From Ignavibacteriota bacterium (GTDB taxonomy: Bacteria > Bacteroidota > Ignavibacteria > Kapaibacteriales > UBA2268): a stretch of DNA of 52,982 bases. The number at the start of each line of letters is the position of its first letter. Within the stretch, counting starts at the first letter, position 1. Positions 37,692 through 47,340 of the stretch are shown one piece after another. The stretch covers positions 1 to 52,982 of the forward strand of contig JAGXGG010000099.1 in the NCBI GenBank assembly GCA_024636855.1, read 5' to 3'. Made by a program: the position numbers and the translations under genes. Under the pieces are notes generated by a model. It had not been told where the DNA came from. It searched no databases and was given only the letters and a program-made list of their open reading frames with translations.

Positions 37692-38123
37692 ATGAACAAA
37701 AACCTAAGCGTAACGCATAGCATAGAAATAGATGGCTCGCCGGCAGATGTATGGGATGCAATGACTAATCCTGAGAAGATAAAAGTATATCTATACGGAA
37801 CTGAGACTATTACCGATTGGAAAGTAGGTAGTCCTATAATATTCCAAGGGGAATACGAGGGGCACCAATACAAAGACAAAGGTAATGTACTAGAAAACGA
37901 ACCGAATAAATTGCTCAAATATAATTATTGGAGCGGGTTTTCGGGTTTAGAAGATAAGCTAGAAAACTATTTCATCGTTACTTATTTGATAGATGATATA
38001 GGTGACGGCAAATCAGTATTCACTTGGGTACAAGAAGGATTCCGTAATGAAGAAAGCCACAAGCATACTCAAGACGGCCTACCAGCAATGTTAGATCAGA
38101 TAAAAGCAGTTGTTGAGGGTTAG
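37692..38123 (+). CDS. SRPBCC (AHSA1-like) domain protein
   Basis: SIEIDGSPADVWDAMTNPEKIKVYLYGTETITDWKVGSPIIFQGEYEG. Confidence 0.9.
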   Translation: MNKNLSVTHSIEIDGSPADVWDAMTNPEKIKVYLYGTETITDWKVGSPIIFQGEYEGHQYKDKGNVLENEPNKLLKYNYWSGFSGLEDKLENYFIVTYLIDDIGDGKSVFTWVQEGFRNEESHKHTQDGLPAMLDQIKAVVEG

Positions 38124-38133
38124 ACCAAACTTA

Positions 38134-38697
38134 TTAGTAAAAGTCGCAATCAACAAAGTGGTCATTCACCATCCCAGTTGCTTGCATAAAAGCATAACTA
38201 GTAGTAGGGCCAATGAATTTGAAACCACGCTTTTTTAGTGTCTTACTCATTTGTGTTGCTTCAGTTGTAATAGCAGGGACTTCGGACATATTGCGTCTTT
38301 TGTTCAATTTAGGTTTGTGATTTACGAATTGCCATATATACTTATCAAACGAACCATACTCTTCTTGAATTTCTAAATATACTCTGGCATTATTAATTGC
38401 GGCTTCTATCTTAGCTCTGTTTCTGATTATTCCGCTATCTACTAGTAGTTCATTTACTTTAGCATCGCCGAAATTCGCTATTTTCTTTGCATCGAAATTA
38501 TCAAATGCCTTTCTGAAATTCTCTCTTTTCTTTAGTATCGTTATCCAACTCAACCCTGCTTGGAAAGATTCTAACAGTAAAAATTCGAATAGTTTCTGGT
38601 CATCATGGAGTGGTTTACCCCATTCTTTGTCATGATATTCTATATATAGTGGGTCTTCACCACACCAAGGGCATCTGGCTATTAACTTTTCTTTCAT
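38134..38697 (-). CDS. tag: DNA-3-methyladenine glycosylase I
   Basis: RCPWCGEDPLYIEYHDKEWGKPLHDDQKLFEFLLLESFQAGLSWITILKKRENFR. Confidence 0.95.
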   Translation of the reverse strand: MKEKLIARCPWCGEDPLYIEYHDKEWGKPLHDDQKLFEFLLLESFQAGLSWITILKKRENFRKAFDNFDAKKIANFGDAKVNELLVDSGIIRNRAKIEAAINNARVYLEIQEEYGSFDKYIWQFVNHKPKLNKRRNMSEVPAITTEATQMSKTLKKRGFKFIGPTTSYAFMQATGMVNDHFVDCDFY

Positions 38698-38794
38698 ATA
38701 GGTTTGCCTTTTTAATTGAATTTATAAAATAATAGTGACTAAAAAGGCATTAATTATACAAACTGGAAAAATTACAAATCGATAAAATAAGAGA

Positions 38795-39139
38795 CTACGC
38801 TTTGGGACTTTCACCGTATTTATTTGCTCTTTCGTCCCCATCTTGCACAGTATAGTACATAACCATAACGGCACCAACGAAAATTAGAAAATAAAGTAGT
38901 GCATATTTACCCGATTTCCCCAAATCATGGAACCTACGAACAGTAACGCTGATAGAAGGTATGAAAATAAACGCTAAGTATGAAAGTGTTAGGTAATAAG
39001 CTATCCCTAATTCCACTTCGATAACAGAAAGAACTAAGTAAGCAATGAAATTAGCAAGGAAAAAGTGCCAGAATTCTCTTCTTCTAGCCCTTCCCTTAAA
39101 GTTCACATAATTACTTAATGCTTTGTTATAATATTTCAT
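38795..39139 (-). CDS. DUF805 family membrane protein
   Basis: NYVNFKGRARRREFWHFFLANFI...SVTVRRFHDLGKSG. Confidence 0.92.
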   Translation of the reverse strand: MKYYNKALSNYVNFKGRARRREFWHFFLANFIAYLVLSVIEVELGIAYYLTLSYLAFIFIPSISVTVRRFHDLGKSGKYALLYFLIFVGAVMVMYYTVQDGDERANKYGESPKA

Positions 39140-39214
39140 TTATTAGCCATCTAGTGATATTGCACAATAATGCATTAGCTTAGTATAGCAATTAGGTTGC
39201 CAAATAAATCTAAC

Positions 39215-40744
39215 CTACTTATTTCTTTTTAAAGTGAATAAATCTTTTCGTCTATCTCTAAGATTTTTAACACTGCCGAATTGATTTAGTTCACGCAGTA
39301 GATCTATATCAACATCTGCAATTAATATCATCTCGGTATTAGTAGTTGCTTCTGCTTTTATTCCACTTGCTGGAAAAGCAAAATCACACGGAGTAAAAAC
39401 CATTGACTGAGCAAACTGAATATCCATATTATGTACCTTTGGAAGATTCCCTACACTACCTGCTATAGCAACATAGCACTCGTTTTCAATTGCTCTGGCT
39501 TGTGCACAATTTCGGACACGAGAATATCCGTTTTGTGTATCTGTTAGAAATGGTATGAAAAGTATATCCATACCTTCATCAGCCAATAGGCGACTTAGTT
39601 CTGGGAATTCTACATCATAGCAAATCAATATTCCTATTTTACCACAATCCGTATCAAATGCTTGTAATTCATACCCACCTTGCATTCCCCATATTCTTGC
39701 CTCATCAGGAGTAACATGTAGCTTTTCGTATCTCTCAGTAGTACCATCGCGACGACATAGATATCCAACATTGAACAAAAGATTGTCCTTTATCTCAGGC
39801 ATACTACCTGTTATTACATTTATATTATAAGATATAGCTAGCTCTGATATTTTTTGAACTATAATCTCAGTATGCTTTGCTAACTCACGAATAGCTTCCG
39901 ATTCGGAGAGATGATTATTCTCTGCCATGAGTGGCGCATTGAAAAACTCAGGGAAGAGAGCGAAATCAGACCTGTAACCTGAAACAGTATCTATAAAATA
40001 CTCTACTTGTTGCATCAATTCTTCAAGATCATTATATGGTCTCATCTGCCATTGGATTAGTCCCAATCGAACAATCTTCTTTTGTGTAACCGCCTCTTTG
40101 GACTTTTTCTCAAAATATATATTATCCCATTTTAACAAAACGGCATATTCGCTGGATTGCTTATCACCTTCTAAGTATCCTTTGAGGATTCTGGATGGGT
40201 GGAAATCATTTGAAATCTGAAAATTCAATACTGGATCGTCTATCTCTTTTCTACGTACTTTTTCTATGTATTCTTTCGGAGATATTTCGTCTTCGTATTG
40301 ATGGTAGTTAGGTATTCTTCCGCCAAATGCGATACCCTTCAAATTCAGTTTTTCGCAAAGTTCTTTTCTATAATCATAGAGCCTTCTAGCTAATCGAAGA
40401 CCTCGGAATTCTGGTTTTATGAATACATCTACTCCATATAGAACTTCACCATTTGGCTTGTGAGTACTGAATGTACAGTTACCTGTTATTTCGTTATAAT
40501 TATGATTGCTTTCTACTTTAGATGAATTGACAAGTATAGATAAAGCACAACCTGCTAGTTGATTATTCACTCGTATTACTACCTGACCATCAGGGAATTT
40601 ATCTATGAGAGTTTTTATCTGAAATTCTTCCCAATAGTCATGAGGCATATTAGCGTACGATTCTATCATCGCACTTTTAAGTTCTTCGTAGTCATCTGAA
40701 GTAAGGTATCCAAGTTCTATATTTTCAATTTCTTGTTTTATCAT
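39215..40744 (-). CDS. Bifunctional GNAT acetyltransferase / carbon-nitrogen hydrolase (nitrilase family)
   Basis: N-terminal GNAT (GVDVFIKPEFRGLRLARRLYDYRKEL); C-terminal nitrilase triad ALFPEFF / YEKLHVTPDE / ILICYDVEFPE. Confidence 0.92.
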   Translation of the reverse strand: MIKQEIENIELGYLTSDDYEELKSAMIESYANMPHDYWEEFQIKTLIDKFPDGQVVIRVNNQLAGCALSILVNSSKVESNHNYNEITGNCTFSTHKPNGEVLYGVDVFIKPEFRGLRLARRLYDYRKELCEKLNLKGIAFGGRIPNYHQYEDEISPKEYIEKVRRKEIDDPVLNFQISNDFHPSRILKGYLEGDKQSSEYAVLLKWDNIYFEKKSKEAVTQKKIVRLGLIQWQMRPYNDLEELMQQVEYFIDTVSGYRSDFALFPEFFNAPLMAENNHLSESEAIRELAKHTEIIVQKISELAISYNINVITGSMPEIKDNLLFNVGYLCRRDGTTERYEKLHVTPDEARIWGMQGGYELQAFDTDCGKIGILICYDVEFPELSRLLADEGMDILFIPFLTDTQNGYSRVRNCAQARAIENECYVAIAGSVGNLPKVHNMDIQFAQSMVFTPCDFAFPASGIKAEATTNTEMILIADVDIDLLRELNQFGSVKNLRDRRKDLFTLKRNK

Positions 40745-40883
40745 TCTTTTTAAGTATTTTGTTTTTAGTTCGTAACTAATATAATGATTTATAAATCATC
40801 GTTTATATTATTTCTTTACTTTATAAAGGCAATAATATTGTTTAGTTTTAGTTATTCCATATAAATAAACACGAGAAATAATT

Positions 40884-41678
40884 ATGAAACCAAGATTATT
40901 AGTGATACTAAATACACTTACTTTCTTACTTGCACTGTATATCAATTTCCTCTCTAGCACAGGTGTTATAAGCGGTGATACAGTTAGTGATATTAGCTCC
41001 AAATATACGACTCTCATCACTCCTGCTGGGTACGCCTTTGCAATATGGGGCTTTATCTATATTATGCTAACCGGTTTCATAGGATTTCAATGGTATTCTG
41101 TATTCAAATCGAAAGATGATACGTTAGTTAAAGATTCTGGACTTTGGTTCACTATATCAAATCTAGCTAATACTATGTGGATAATCGCATGGGTAAATGA
41201 TTGGGTACTAATGTCTGTATTTTTCATGATTTTATTACTTATTTCACTTTCCAAACTAGTGATAAGAAACAGGTTAGAGATTTGGGATGCACCGCTTAGG
41301 ATAATGCTATTCGTATGGTGGCCTATTACTTTCTATTTTGGTTGGATAATATTGGCATCCGTTGTGAATATATCGGCATTAATAGTTAGTTTGAATTTGG
41401 GGATACAGGCCGGAGTAACTGAATTATTGGCTATAATTGTACTTGTAGTAGCTACTGTGATTTACCTTGTTCTATTAGCAAAAAGAAATTTACGAGAAGC
41501 AGCTTTAGTTGGTATCTGGGGTTTAATCGCAATTGCAGTCAAACAATACGAAGTAAATGCGAGTATCGGAATAACTGCAATTATTCTGGCACTTATTTTG
41601 ATTTCAATTTCAGGAAGACATGCTTGGCGGAATAGAGAAACTACTCCAATAAGAAAATTAGGCCGTGAAGAATTTTGA
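40884..41678 (+). CDS. TspO/MBR-like tryptophan-rich membrane protein
   Basis: Polytopic; TPAGYAFAIWGFIYIMLTGF, ISNLANTMWIIAWVNDW motifs. Confidence 0.8.
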   Translation: MKPRLLVILNTLTFLLALYINFLSSTGVISGDTVSDISSKYTTLITPAGYAFAIWGFIYIMLTGFIGFQWYSVFKSKDDTLVKDSGLWFTISNLANTMWIIAWVNDWVLMSVFFMILLLISLSKLVIRNRLEIWDAPLRIMLFVWWPITFYFGWIILASVVNISALIVSLNLGIQAGVTELLAIIVLVVATVIYLVLLAKRNLREAALVGIWGLIAIAVKQYEVNASIGITAIILALILISISGRHAWRNRETTPIRKLGREEF

Positions 41679-41728
41679 TTATTCAATTTATAATTCTTAT
41701 ATTGTCTTTATAAACAAAAGGATAGCTT

Positions 41729-42409
41729 ATGGAATTATCTATACTCGAGAAAATAACATTAATAGCTCTAGACGATGACACTGGTAAATGGGTGACAGAC
41801 TCTATGCGTTTGAATTATGCCCTAGCCGGAGGGGTTCTGTTACAATTAACTCAGAAAAATAAAATCGAATTAGTTGATAATAAAGTAAATGTACTCGACA
41901 ATAGCCCAACTGACAATTTCCTGTTGAATGATGCTATGAAGCTAATAGAAGGCATTACTAATAAGAAAGCTGTTAATGTAGTATATAAATTAGCTAGACT
42001 AACTCGTAAGCTAAAAGACGGCATCGTGGCAGACCTAATGTCCAAAGGAATACTTAAAGAGCAGGAAGGGAAGGTTATGTGGCTATTTCCTACTACACAC
42101 TACCCGATGGTAGATAGTACATTGGAAAATAGAGTAAAAGCAGAACTTATTGATATAGTTGACAATAATCACTCTGCCCAGAATGAAGATAATTTATTCT
42201 TATTGAGTGTATTACTTAATTGTAATTTGGAAAAAGAAGTATTTGGAAATAAAGCTAATAAGAAAAAAATAACTACCAGAATAGAAGAACTAACTGCTGA
42301 GAATTCTGTAGGCGGTGCGACTAGTCAAGCTTTGATTCAGATGCAAGCAGCTATGACTATGCTAATGATTTCTACGGCGACTATCTCTGCGACTAGTTCT
42401 GGTAGATAA
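41729..42409 (+). CDS. GPP34 (GOLPH3/Vps74)-like phosphoprotein
   Basis: LSILEKITLIALDDDTGKWVTDSMRLNYALAGGVLLQLTQKNKIEL...LKDGIVADLMSKGILKEQEGKVMWLFPTTHYP. Confidence 0.88.
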   Translation: MELSILEKITLIALDDDTGKWVTDSMRLNYALAGGVLLQLTQKNKIELVDNKVNVLDNSPTDNFLLNDAMKLIEGITNKKAVNVVYKLARLTRKLKDGIVADLMSKGILKEQEGKVMWLFPTTHYPMVDSTLENRVKAELIDIVDNNHSAQNEDNLFLLSVLLNCNLEKEVFGNKANKKKITTRIEELTAENSVGGATSQALIQMQAAMTMLMISTATISATSSGR

Positions 42410-42417
42410 ATAGACAT

Positions 42418-43620
42418 TTATTTATCTAATGTGAAACTGAATTTGGCTCCTTGCCCAATTTCAGATTTTACATTAATAGTGCCCCCTAGTAACTCAATTA
42501 CTTTTTTTACAGTTGAGAGCCCTATGCCATTACCAGTTTTACCGTATCTATCACTATTTGACAAAACTTCGAAAATGTTAAATATTCTTTCCTGATACTC
42601 TTTCTTTATTCCTGGACCATTATCTTTTACACTGAATTTGTATTGATTTTCATCTTCATCGATTTGTATCTCTATTTCTATCATTTCTTTATCATTATAC
42701 TTTATTGCGTTCGCAACCAGATTAATCAATATTTGGTCTAAAGCCGTTCTATTAGCAACAATAGATTCTAGTGAACTCTTCAGATTAATTGACAAATTCT
42801 TCTCAGAAGAGAATAGATTTGAGATACCAGAAATAAAAGTACTTATGTTTATTTTAGATTTCTCTTCTTTTAGCGAATCTTCACTCTTGCTATACTTAAG
42901 TAAGCCTTCGATCAAACTACTCAGTTTTTCAGCTGACTCTTTTATCAATCTAAGAATATTTTTTCCTTCTTCATCGATATTATTACTATATTGCTTTCTA
43001 AATAAGTCAGCTAAACTGGTAATACTATAAAGTGGTGATTTCAAGTCATGTGCAGCAACATCTGCAAATCTTTCTAACTCGTGATTTTTAGATTCTAGTT
43101 TGTTAATTAAAATCTCTTGATCTAATTTACTTTTTCTTAGTCGAAGTAGATTCATTACTTGCACTGACAAAGCCTTAAGCGCAGTTATTTGACTTTGATT
43201 AAGCACCTTGGGTTCATGGTCAATAACACATAAAGTGCCAAGTGGTAAACCTTCATCCGTAACTAATGGAATCCCTGCATAGAATATAACAAAAGGATCA
43301 GCCGTAACTAATGGGTTGTCATGAAATCTCTCATCTTCTCTAGCATCCCTTATTAAGAATACTTTATCATTTTCATTTATTGCATGAGCACAGAAAGCAT
43401 ACTCTTTCGGAGTTTCGGATACTCCAAGGCCATGGTGTGATTTGAACCATTGTCTTTTATTATCAATAAGACTAACCAGCGAGATAGGAGTCCCACATAT
43501 TTGTGCTGCAATAGATGTTAAATTATCATAATCTTCGTCAGGTAAAGTATCTAAAATCGAGAACGATTCTAATTCTTTTAGTCTTTCCTTTTCGTTAATA
43601 TGTTCTCTTGGCCCAATCAT
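42418..43620 (-). CDS. GAF-domain sensor histidine kinase
   Basis: GAF LISLVSLIDNKRQWFKSHHGL-type; H-box AAHDLKSPLYSI; N-box LVANAIKYND; G1/G2 VKDNGPGI, GKTGNGIGLSTVKKV. Confidence 0.95.
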   Translation of the reverse strand: MIGPREHINEKERLKELESFSILDTLPDEDYDNLTSIAAQICGTPISLVSLIDNKRQWFKSHHGLGVSETPKEYAFCAHAINENDKVFLIRDAREDERFHDNPLVTADPFVIFYAGIPLVTDEGLPLGTLCVIDHEPKVLNQSQITALKALSVQVMNLLRLRKSKLDQEILINKLESKNHELERFADVAAHDLKSPLYSITSLADLFRKQYSNNIDEEGKNILRLIKESAEKLSSLIEGLLKYSKSEDSLKEEKSKINISTFISGISNLFSSEKNLSINLKSSLESIVANRTALDQILINLVANAIKYNDKEMIEIEIQIDEDENQYKFSVKDNGPGIKKEYQERIFNIFEVLSNSDRYGKTGNGIGLSTVKKVIELLGGTINVKSEIGQGAKFSFTLDK

Positions 43621-43697
43621 TAATATTTACCTTACTGTTTATTCTAATTATTGAATATAAATCAAACGGTTAACTAATGTCCTGATTTTAAATCTAC

Positions 43698-44810
43698 TTA
43701 ATCTAATATTTTTTTATAGAGGTCGTGACCATGAAGTCCAAAATTTTTGAAATAACCAGTATACCACTGATTTAGTTGTATGCCATTTTGAATAGATTGC
43801 TCGATATCTCTGATAGAACTAATACCACCAGTCCGGATTACGTGAAATTCATTCTGTGGGTTAATTTTAGAAATTGACTTTATTGCTTTGCTAGCTAGTT
43901 CGAGCGAAGTTTGTTTTAATGGTTCACCAGAAAGCCCGCCGCCAAATGTATTATAAAAATAATAGTAGTGGTGTTTCTCTTTACGTCTAATACTGTTTTC
44001 TAGCTCTTTGTAGCGAGTAGAAGTATTACCAAAGTTTACTCCTGCATATTTCAAATCTGAAAGTATTCTCACCAAGTCTTCAACCTGATTAAGATTAGTA
44101 TCATTCGATAATTTTACTATAACAGGCAGATTGCGATTTAGTTTGGCTATAAAATTTTGTGAAATATATTCGAGTCTTTCTATTAACTCTGGCTCTAGAT
44201 TATTGCTTACTGACTTACCTTCTACATTTGGACAACTCTCATTAATCTCAATGAAATCTACGCCTGCTCTTTCGTACATATCTAATCCAAGGACCATATT
44301 CTTCAAAGCGATTTCATTGCTATCCACCGAATCATAAGAAAGAGAAATACCAATCGGGCAATTCTTTACTCTTTCAATTTTACTCAATCTATCAGCTACT
44401 ACTTCATGACCTGGATTTGGCAGACCTAACCAATTAATAGCAGCTTGGGAGCGAGGGAAAGGTAGAAAAGGATGAGTTGTCTTGTATTTTGTATTTCCCT
44501 CACGGCTTCTATAAGTAGTGGTACCAGCTAAGAAAGCGCCTGCTCCTTGATTAGCGACTACATTATACCCCTTACCCAATTTAAACATACCCGCAGCATT
44601 GAATATAGGAGCATTGAAACGGATATCCCAAAGCTTAACTGAGTGATCCTTTCGAAACATAACCTTTTCATCAGGAACATCCTCTATATACTTCTGCATG
44701 AATTTAGCTTTACCAAAGGAGGTAATTTTCGCTGCTGCATCAGCAGGCAAATAAGCCAGAAGTGGCCTGAAATGATGTTCAATTTCTGCGAATGTTTCTA
44801 GTAAACTCAC
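43698..44810 (-). CDS. Dihydroorotate dehydrogenase family protein
   Basis: APIFNAAGMFKLG, AINWLGLPNPG, VDFIEINESCPNVEGKS, VNFGNTSTRY, IRTGGISSIRDIEQSIQNG; overlaps the rpoN stop by 4 nt. Exact DHOD class not assigned. Confidence 0.82.
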   Translation of the reverse strand: MSLLETFAEIEHHFRPLLAYLPADAAAKITSFGKAKFMQKYIEDVPDEKVMFRKDHSVKLWDIRFNAPIFNAAGMFKLGKGYNVVANQGAGAFLAGTTTYRSREGNTKYKTTHPFLPFPRSQAAINWLGLPNPGHEVVADRLSKIERVKNCPIGISLSYDSVDSNEIALKNMVLGLDMYERAGVDFIEINESCPNVEGKSVSNNLEPELIERLEYISQNFIAKLNRNLPVIVKLSNDTNLNQVEDLVRILSDLKYAGVNFGNTSTRYKELENSIRRKEKHHYYYFYNTFGGGLSGEPLKQTSLELASKAIKSISKINPQNEFHVIRTGGISSIRDIEQSIQNGIQLNQWYTGYFKNFGLHGHDLYKKILD

Positions 44811-46546
44811 ACAAGTTCCTTTCTTAATCGCGCAACTGGTATTTTTAGTTGCTCACGGTATTTGGCTATAGTTCTACGTGCTACATTGAAACCATGGTCT
44901 TTCATCAACTTACTAAGTTTCTGATCACTATGTGGTTTACGTTTATCCTCAGCTTCTATTACGTCTTTTAGTTTTTGCTTTATTATACGAGTAGATACTT
45001 CTTCACCTTCATCATTTGGAAGTGATTCACTGAAGAAATACTTTAGTTCATAAGTTCCAAAATCCGTTCTTACATACTTACCATTAACAATACGGCAGAC
45101 GGTAGAAATGTCCAATCCAGTTTCTTCGGCCACTGCTTTGTATATTAAAGGCTTTATACCCAATTCCCCTACTTCAAAGAAATCCTTTTGCAAGTGAGCT
45201 ATAGCAGTCATCACCATTAGCATAGTATGTTTACGTTGCTTTATTGCTTGGATTAGGAACTTAGCATCATCATATTTCTTACGAATCCAATCTCTAGTTT
45301 CTTGGTTGAACTTACGATATTTCACTTCTTTACGCATTTTCTCGTAAGCTTTGTTTAATCTCAGCTCAGGTATTGTATTATCGTTGAGTGAGATTAATAA
45401 TTCACCCGTCTCTTCTTCTTTTAAAACTATGTAATCTGGAGTTACCGTATTTATTTCATTTTGGTAGTCGTGCCCACCAGGTTTTGGGTTTAATCCACGA
45501 ATAACGTCCAAGACTTTCTTCAAAACATCTTCGGTAATCGCCAAGTCTTTGATTATAGCATCATAGTGTTTTTTCATGAATTGGTCGTAGTGATTCTCGA
45601 TTATCTCATAAGATAAATCTTCATATTCGTTCGGCTCCATTACCGCATCCAACTGAGATAATAAACACTCTTGTATAGACCGAGAACCAATTCCTGGAGG
45701 GTCTAAGTGCTGAACTGAATAAAGAACTTTTTCGGCATCTTTGATAGTCACTTCTTCGAATGGTTCGAAGTCAATAATTGAATTAACCATCGATTCGTCA
45801 ATTGAGTCACTATCACCAAAAACATCTTGTATTATATCTTTGCTTATTCCGTTAGAATGTATTGGAGTGATATTTTTTATTTTGTTCATATACTCCCTTT
45901 CTTCATCCTCTAATGCATATTGTTTAGCTGGATTACTATAATCTATGGGAGATTCTTCTTTTATTTCATTGAAGTTATTTTCTAGTTGATAGTTTAGTTC
46001 GGCTAATAGTTGATTAGTTTCGAATACAATTTCTTTCAAATCACGGCGGAGGTAACCGTCATTATCTATATTCCCTATTATCTGTTCACCGAGTACATAT
46101 TGTTCTTTCGTTAATTTTAATAATCTGAGTTGAGAGACAAGGCTTTCTGATTCTGAAGTTGATGATTTGTAAGGCATTTCGTTGTCATCATCATCATCAT
46201 TTCCTGAGTAATTCGAGTTTCTATCTGAATCAGTAGTACCATCCCAAAGCAATTTCTGGAATTCGAATGGGTCATTTGATTCATCGAATTGCTTAGCTTC
46301 TTCAGGTCTATTAAGCATTTCTTCTCGAACTGTACTATTTTCCTCTTCCCTAGAAATGGGTACATGATCAATTTCAAATTCATCATCATCAAAAGAAGCA
46401 TCATCCAACATAGGGTTGGCTTCTATTTGCTGCTGTACGTGTTGCTCTAACTGTATCAGAGGCAACTGTAACAGTTTAAGATATTGTATCTGCTGCGGTG
46501 TGAGAGTCTGCGAGAGACTCGTCTTCATGTTTAATCCAAGTTTCAA
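44807..46546 (-). CDS. rpoN: RNA polymerase sigma-54 factor
   Basis: N-terminal region I SLSQTLTPQQIQYLKLLQLPLIQLEQHVQQQIEANPML; RpoN box NVARRTIAKYREQLKIPVARLRKE. Confidence 0.95.
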   Translation of the reverse strand: MKLGLNMKTSLSQTLTPQQIQYLKLLQLPLIQLEQHVQQQIEANPMLDDASFDDDEFEIDHVPISREEENSTVREEMLNRPEEAKQFDESNDPFEFQKLLWDGTTDSDRNSNYSGNDDDDDNEMPYKSSTSESESLVSQLRLLKLTKEQYVLGEQIIGNIDNDGYLRRDLKEIVFETNQLLAELNYQLENNFNEIKEESPIDYSNPAKQYALEDEEREYMNKIKNITPIHSNGISKDIIQDVFGDSDSIDESMVNSIIDFEPFEEVTIKDAEKVLYSVQHLDPPGIGSRSIQECLLSQLDAVMEPNEYEDLSYEIIENHYDQFMKKHYDAIIKDLAITEDVLKKVLDVIRGLNPKPGGHDYQNEINTVTPDYIVLKEEETGELLISLNDNTIPELRLNKAYEKMRKEVKYRKFNQETRDWIRKKYDDAKFLIQAIKQRKHTMLMVMTAIAHLQKDFFEVGELGIKPLIYKAVAEETGLDISTVCRIVNGKYVRTDFGTYELKYFFSESLPNDEGEEVSTRIIKQKLKDVIEAEDKRKPHSDQKLSKLMKDHGFNVARRTIAKYREQLKIPVARLRKELV

Positions 46547-46562
46547 TATATTCCCCCATATA

Positions 46563-47147
46563 TTACTTAACTTGTTGTATAAATTTCTTTGTCCATTCTT
46601 TTCCGAATCGTCTGACTAGTGCATCTTTCACAGAATCCACTAGATGTATTTCCTTTTCTCGGCCATTTATTCTGCCGGGTTTGCATTCCTTTATTTTGTC
46701 GTAATAGACATAATCTCCACCAAAATCACCTACTCGGAGAGGATACAGATGACACGATACTGGTTTTCTGAAATCCGACTCACCATTGTGATAAGCTTTT
46801 TCTATTGCACATTTGGCTACATCGCCATCGTAAAACACAAAAACGCAATCTTTGTCATCTATACACCTAGTGTATAGTCCATCTGGCTTTTCGTCTATAT
46901 ATCCTTCTTCTTCTATTATTCTTAACGAACGTTCATCAAGATATTTTTTGGCTGCTTCTAAGTTCTTCTCTATTTCGGCTACTTCTTCTTTAATTACGGG
47001 TGCACCGTGGTCACCTTCGAAAGTACAACACGCCCCCTTGCATTTGGCTATGTCGCATGCGAAATGGGCGTTTAAGACCTCATGGTCAACTAGTACATTA
47101 TCAATTTTTATCATAAATTCGGAGACCCTTAGAAAATATTGTGCCAA
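46563..47147 (-). CDS. DUF3109 family Cys-rich protein
   Basis: FACDIAKCKGACCTFEGDHGAPV...CIDDKDCVFVFYDGDVAKCAIEKAYHNGESDFRKPVSCHLYPLRV. Confidence 0.93.
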   Translation of the reverse strand: MAQYFLRVSEFMIKIDNVLVDHEVLNAHFACDIAKCKGACCTFEGDHGAPVIKEEVAEIEKNLEAAKKYLDERSLRIIEEEGYIDEKPDGLYTRCIDDKDCVFVFYDGDVAKCAIEKAYHNGESDFRKPVSCHLYPLRVGDFGGDYVYYDKIKECKPGRINGREKEIHLVDSVKDALVRRFGKEWTKKFIQQVK

Positions 47148-47340
47148 ATACTATCACAAGATAAATATTTTTTTTATAAATAAAAACGAATTTGAAATTT
47201 TTTTACATTTTTTTCTAAATATTAACTTTTTATTCATAAATCAAATAAACTAATATCCTTTGTAAGTCTCAATTAAAACGTATTTTTGTGAAGTCGCTGA
47301 ACACATAATTATAAATTATTAATTGAGAAAAAAAGTTTAA

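Noticed and set aside
46117-46404. 95-aa Met/Leu-rich minus ORF (MMLLLMMMNLK...)
   Set aside because: Alternate frame of the Asp/Glu-rich linker of rpoN (GAT repeats), not a gene.
46416-46619. Cys-rich 67-aa plus-strand ORF (MASICCCTCCSNCIRGNC...), metallothionein-like at first sight
   Set aside because: It is the antisense of the Gln/Ala-rich region I of rpoN; Cys codons arise from reverse complement of GCA-type codons.
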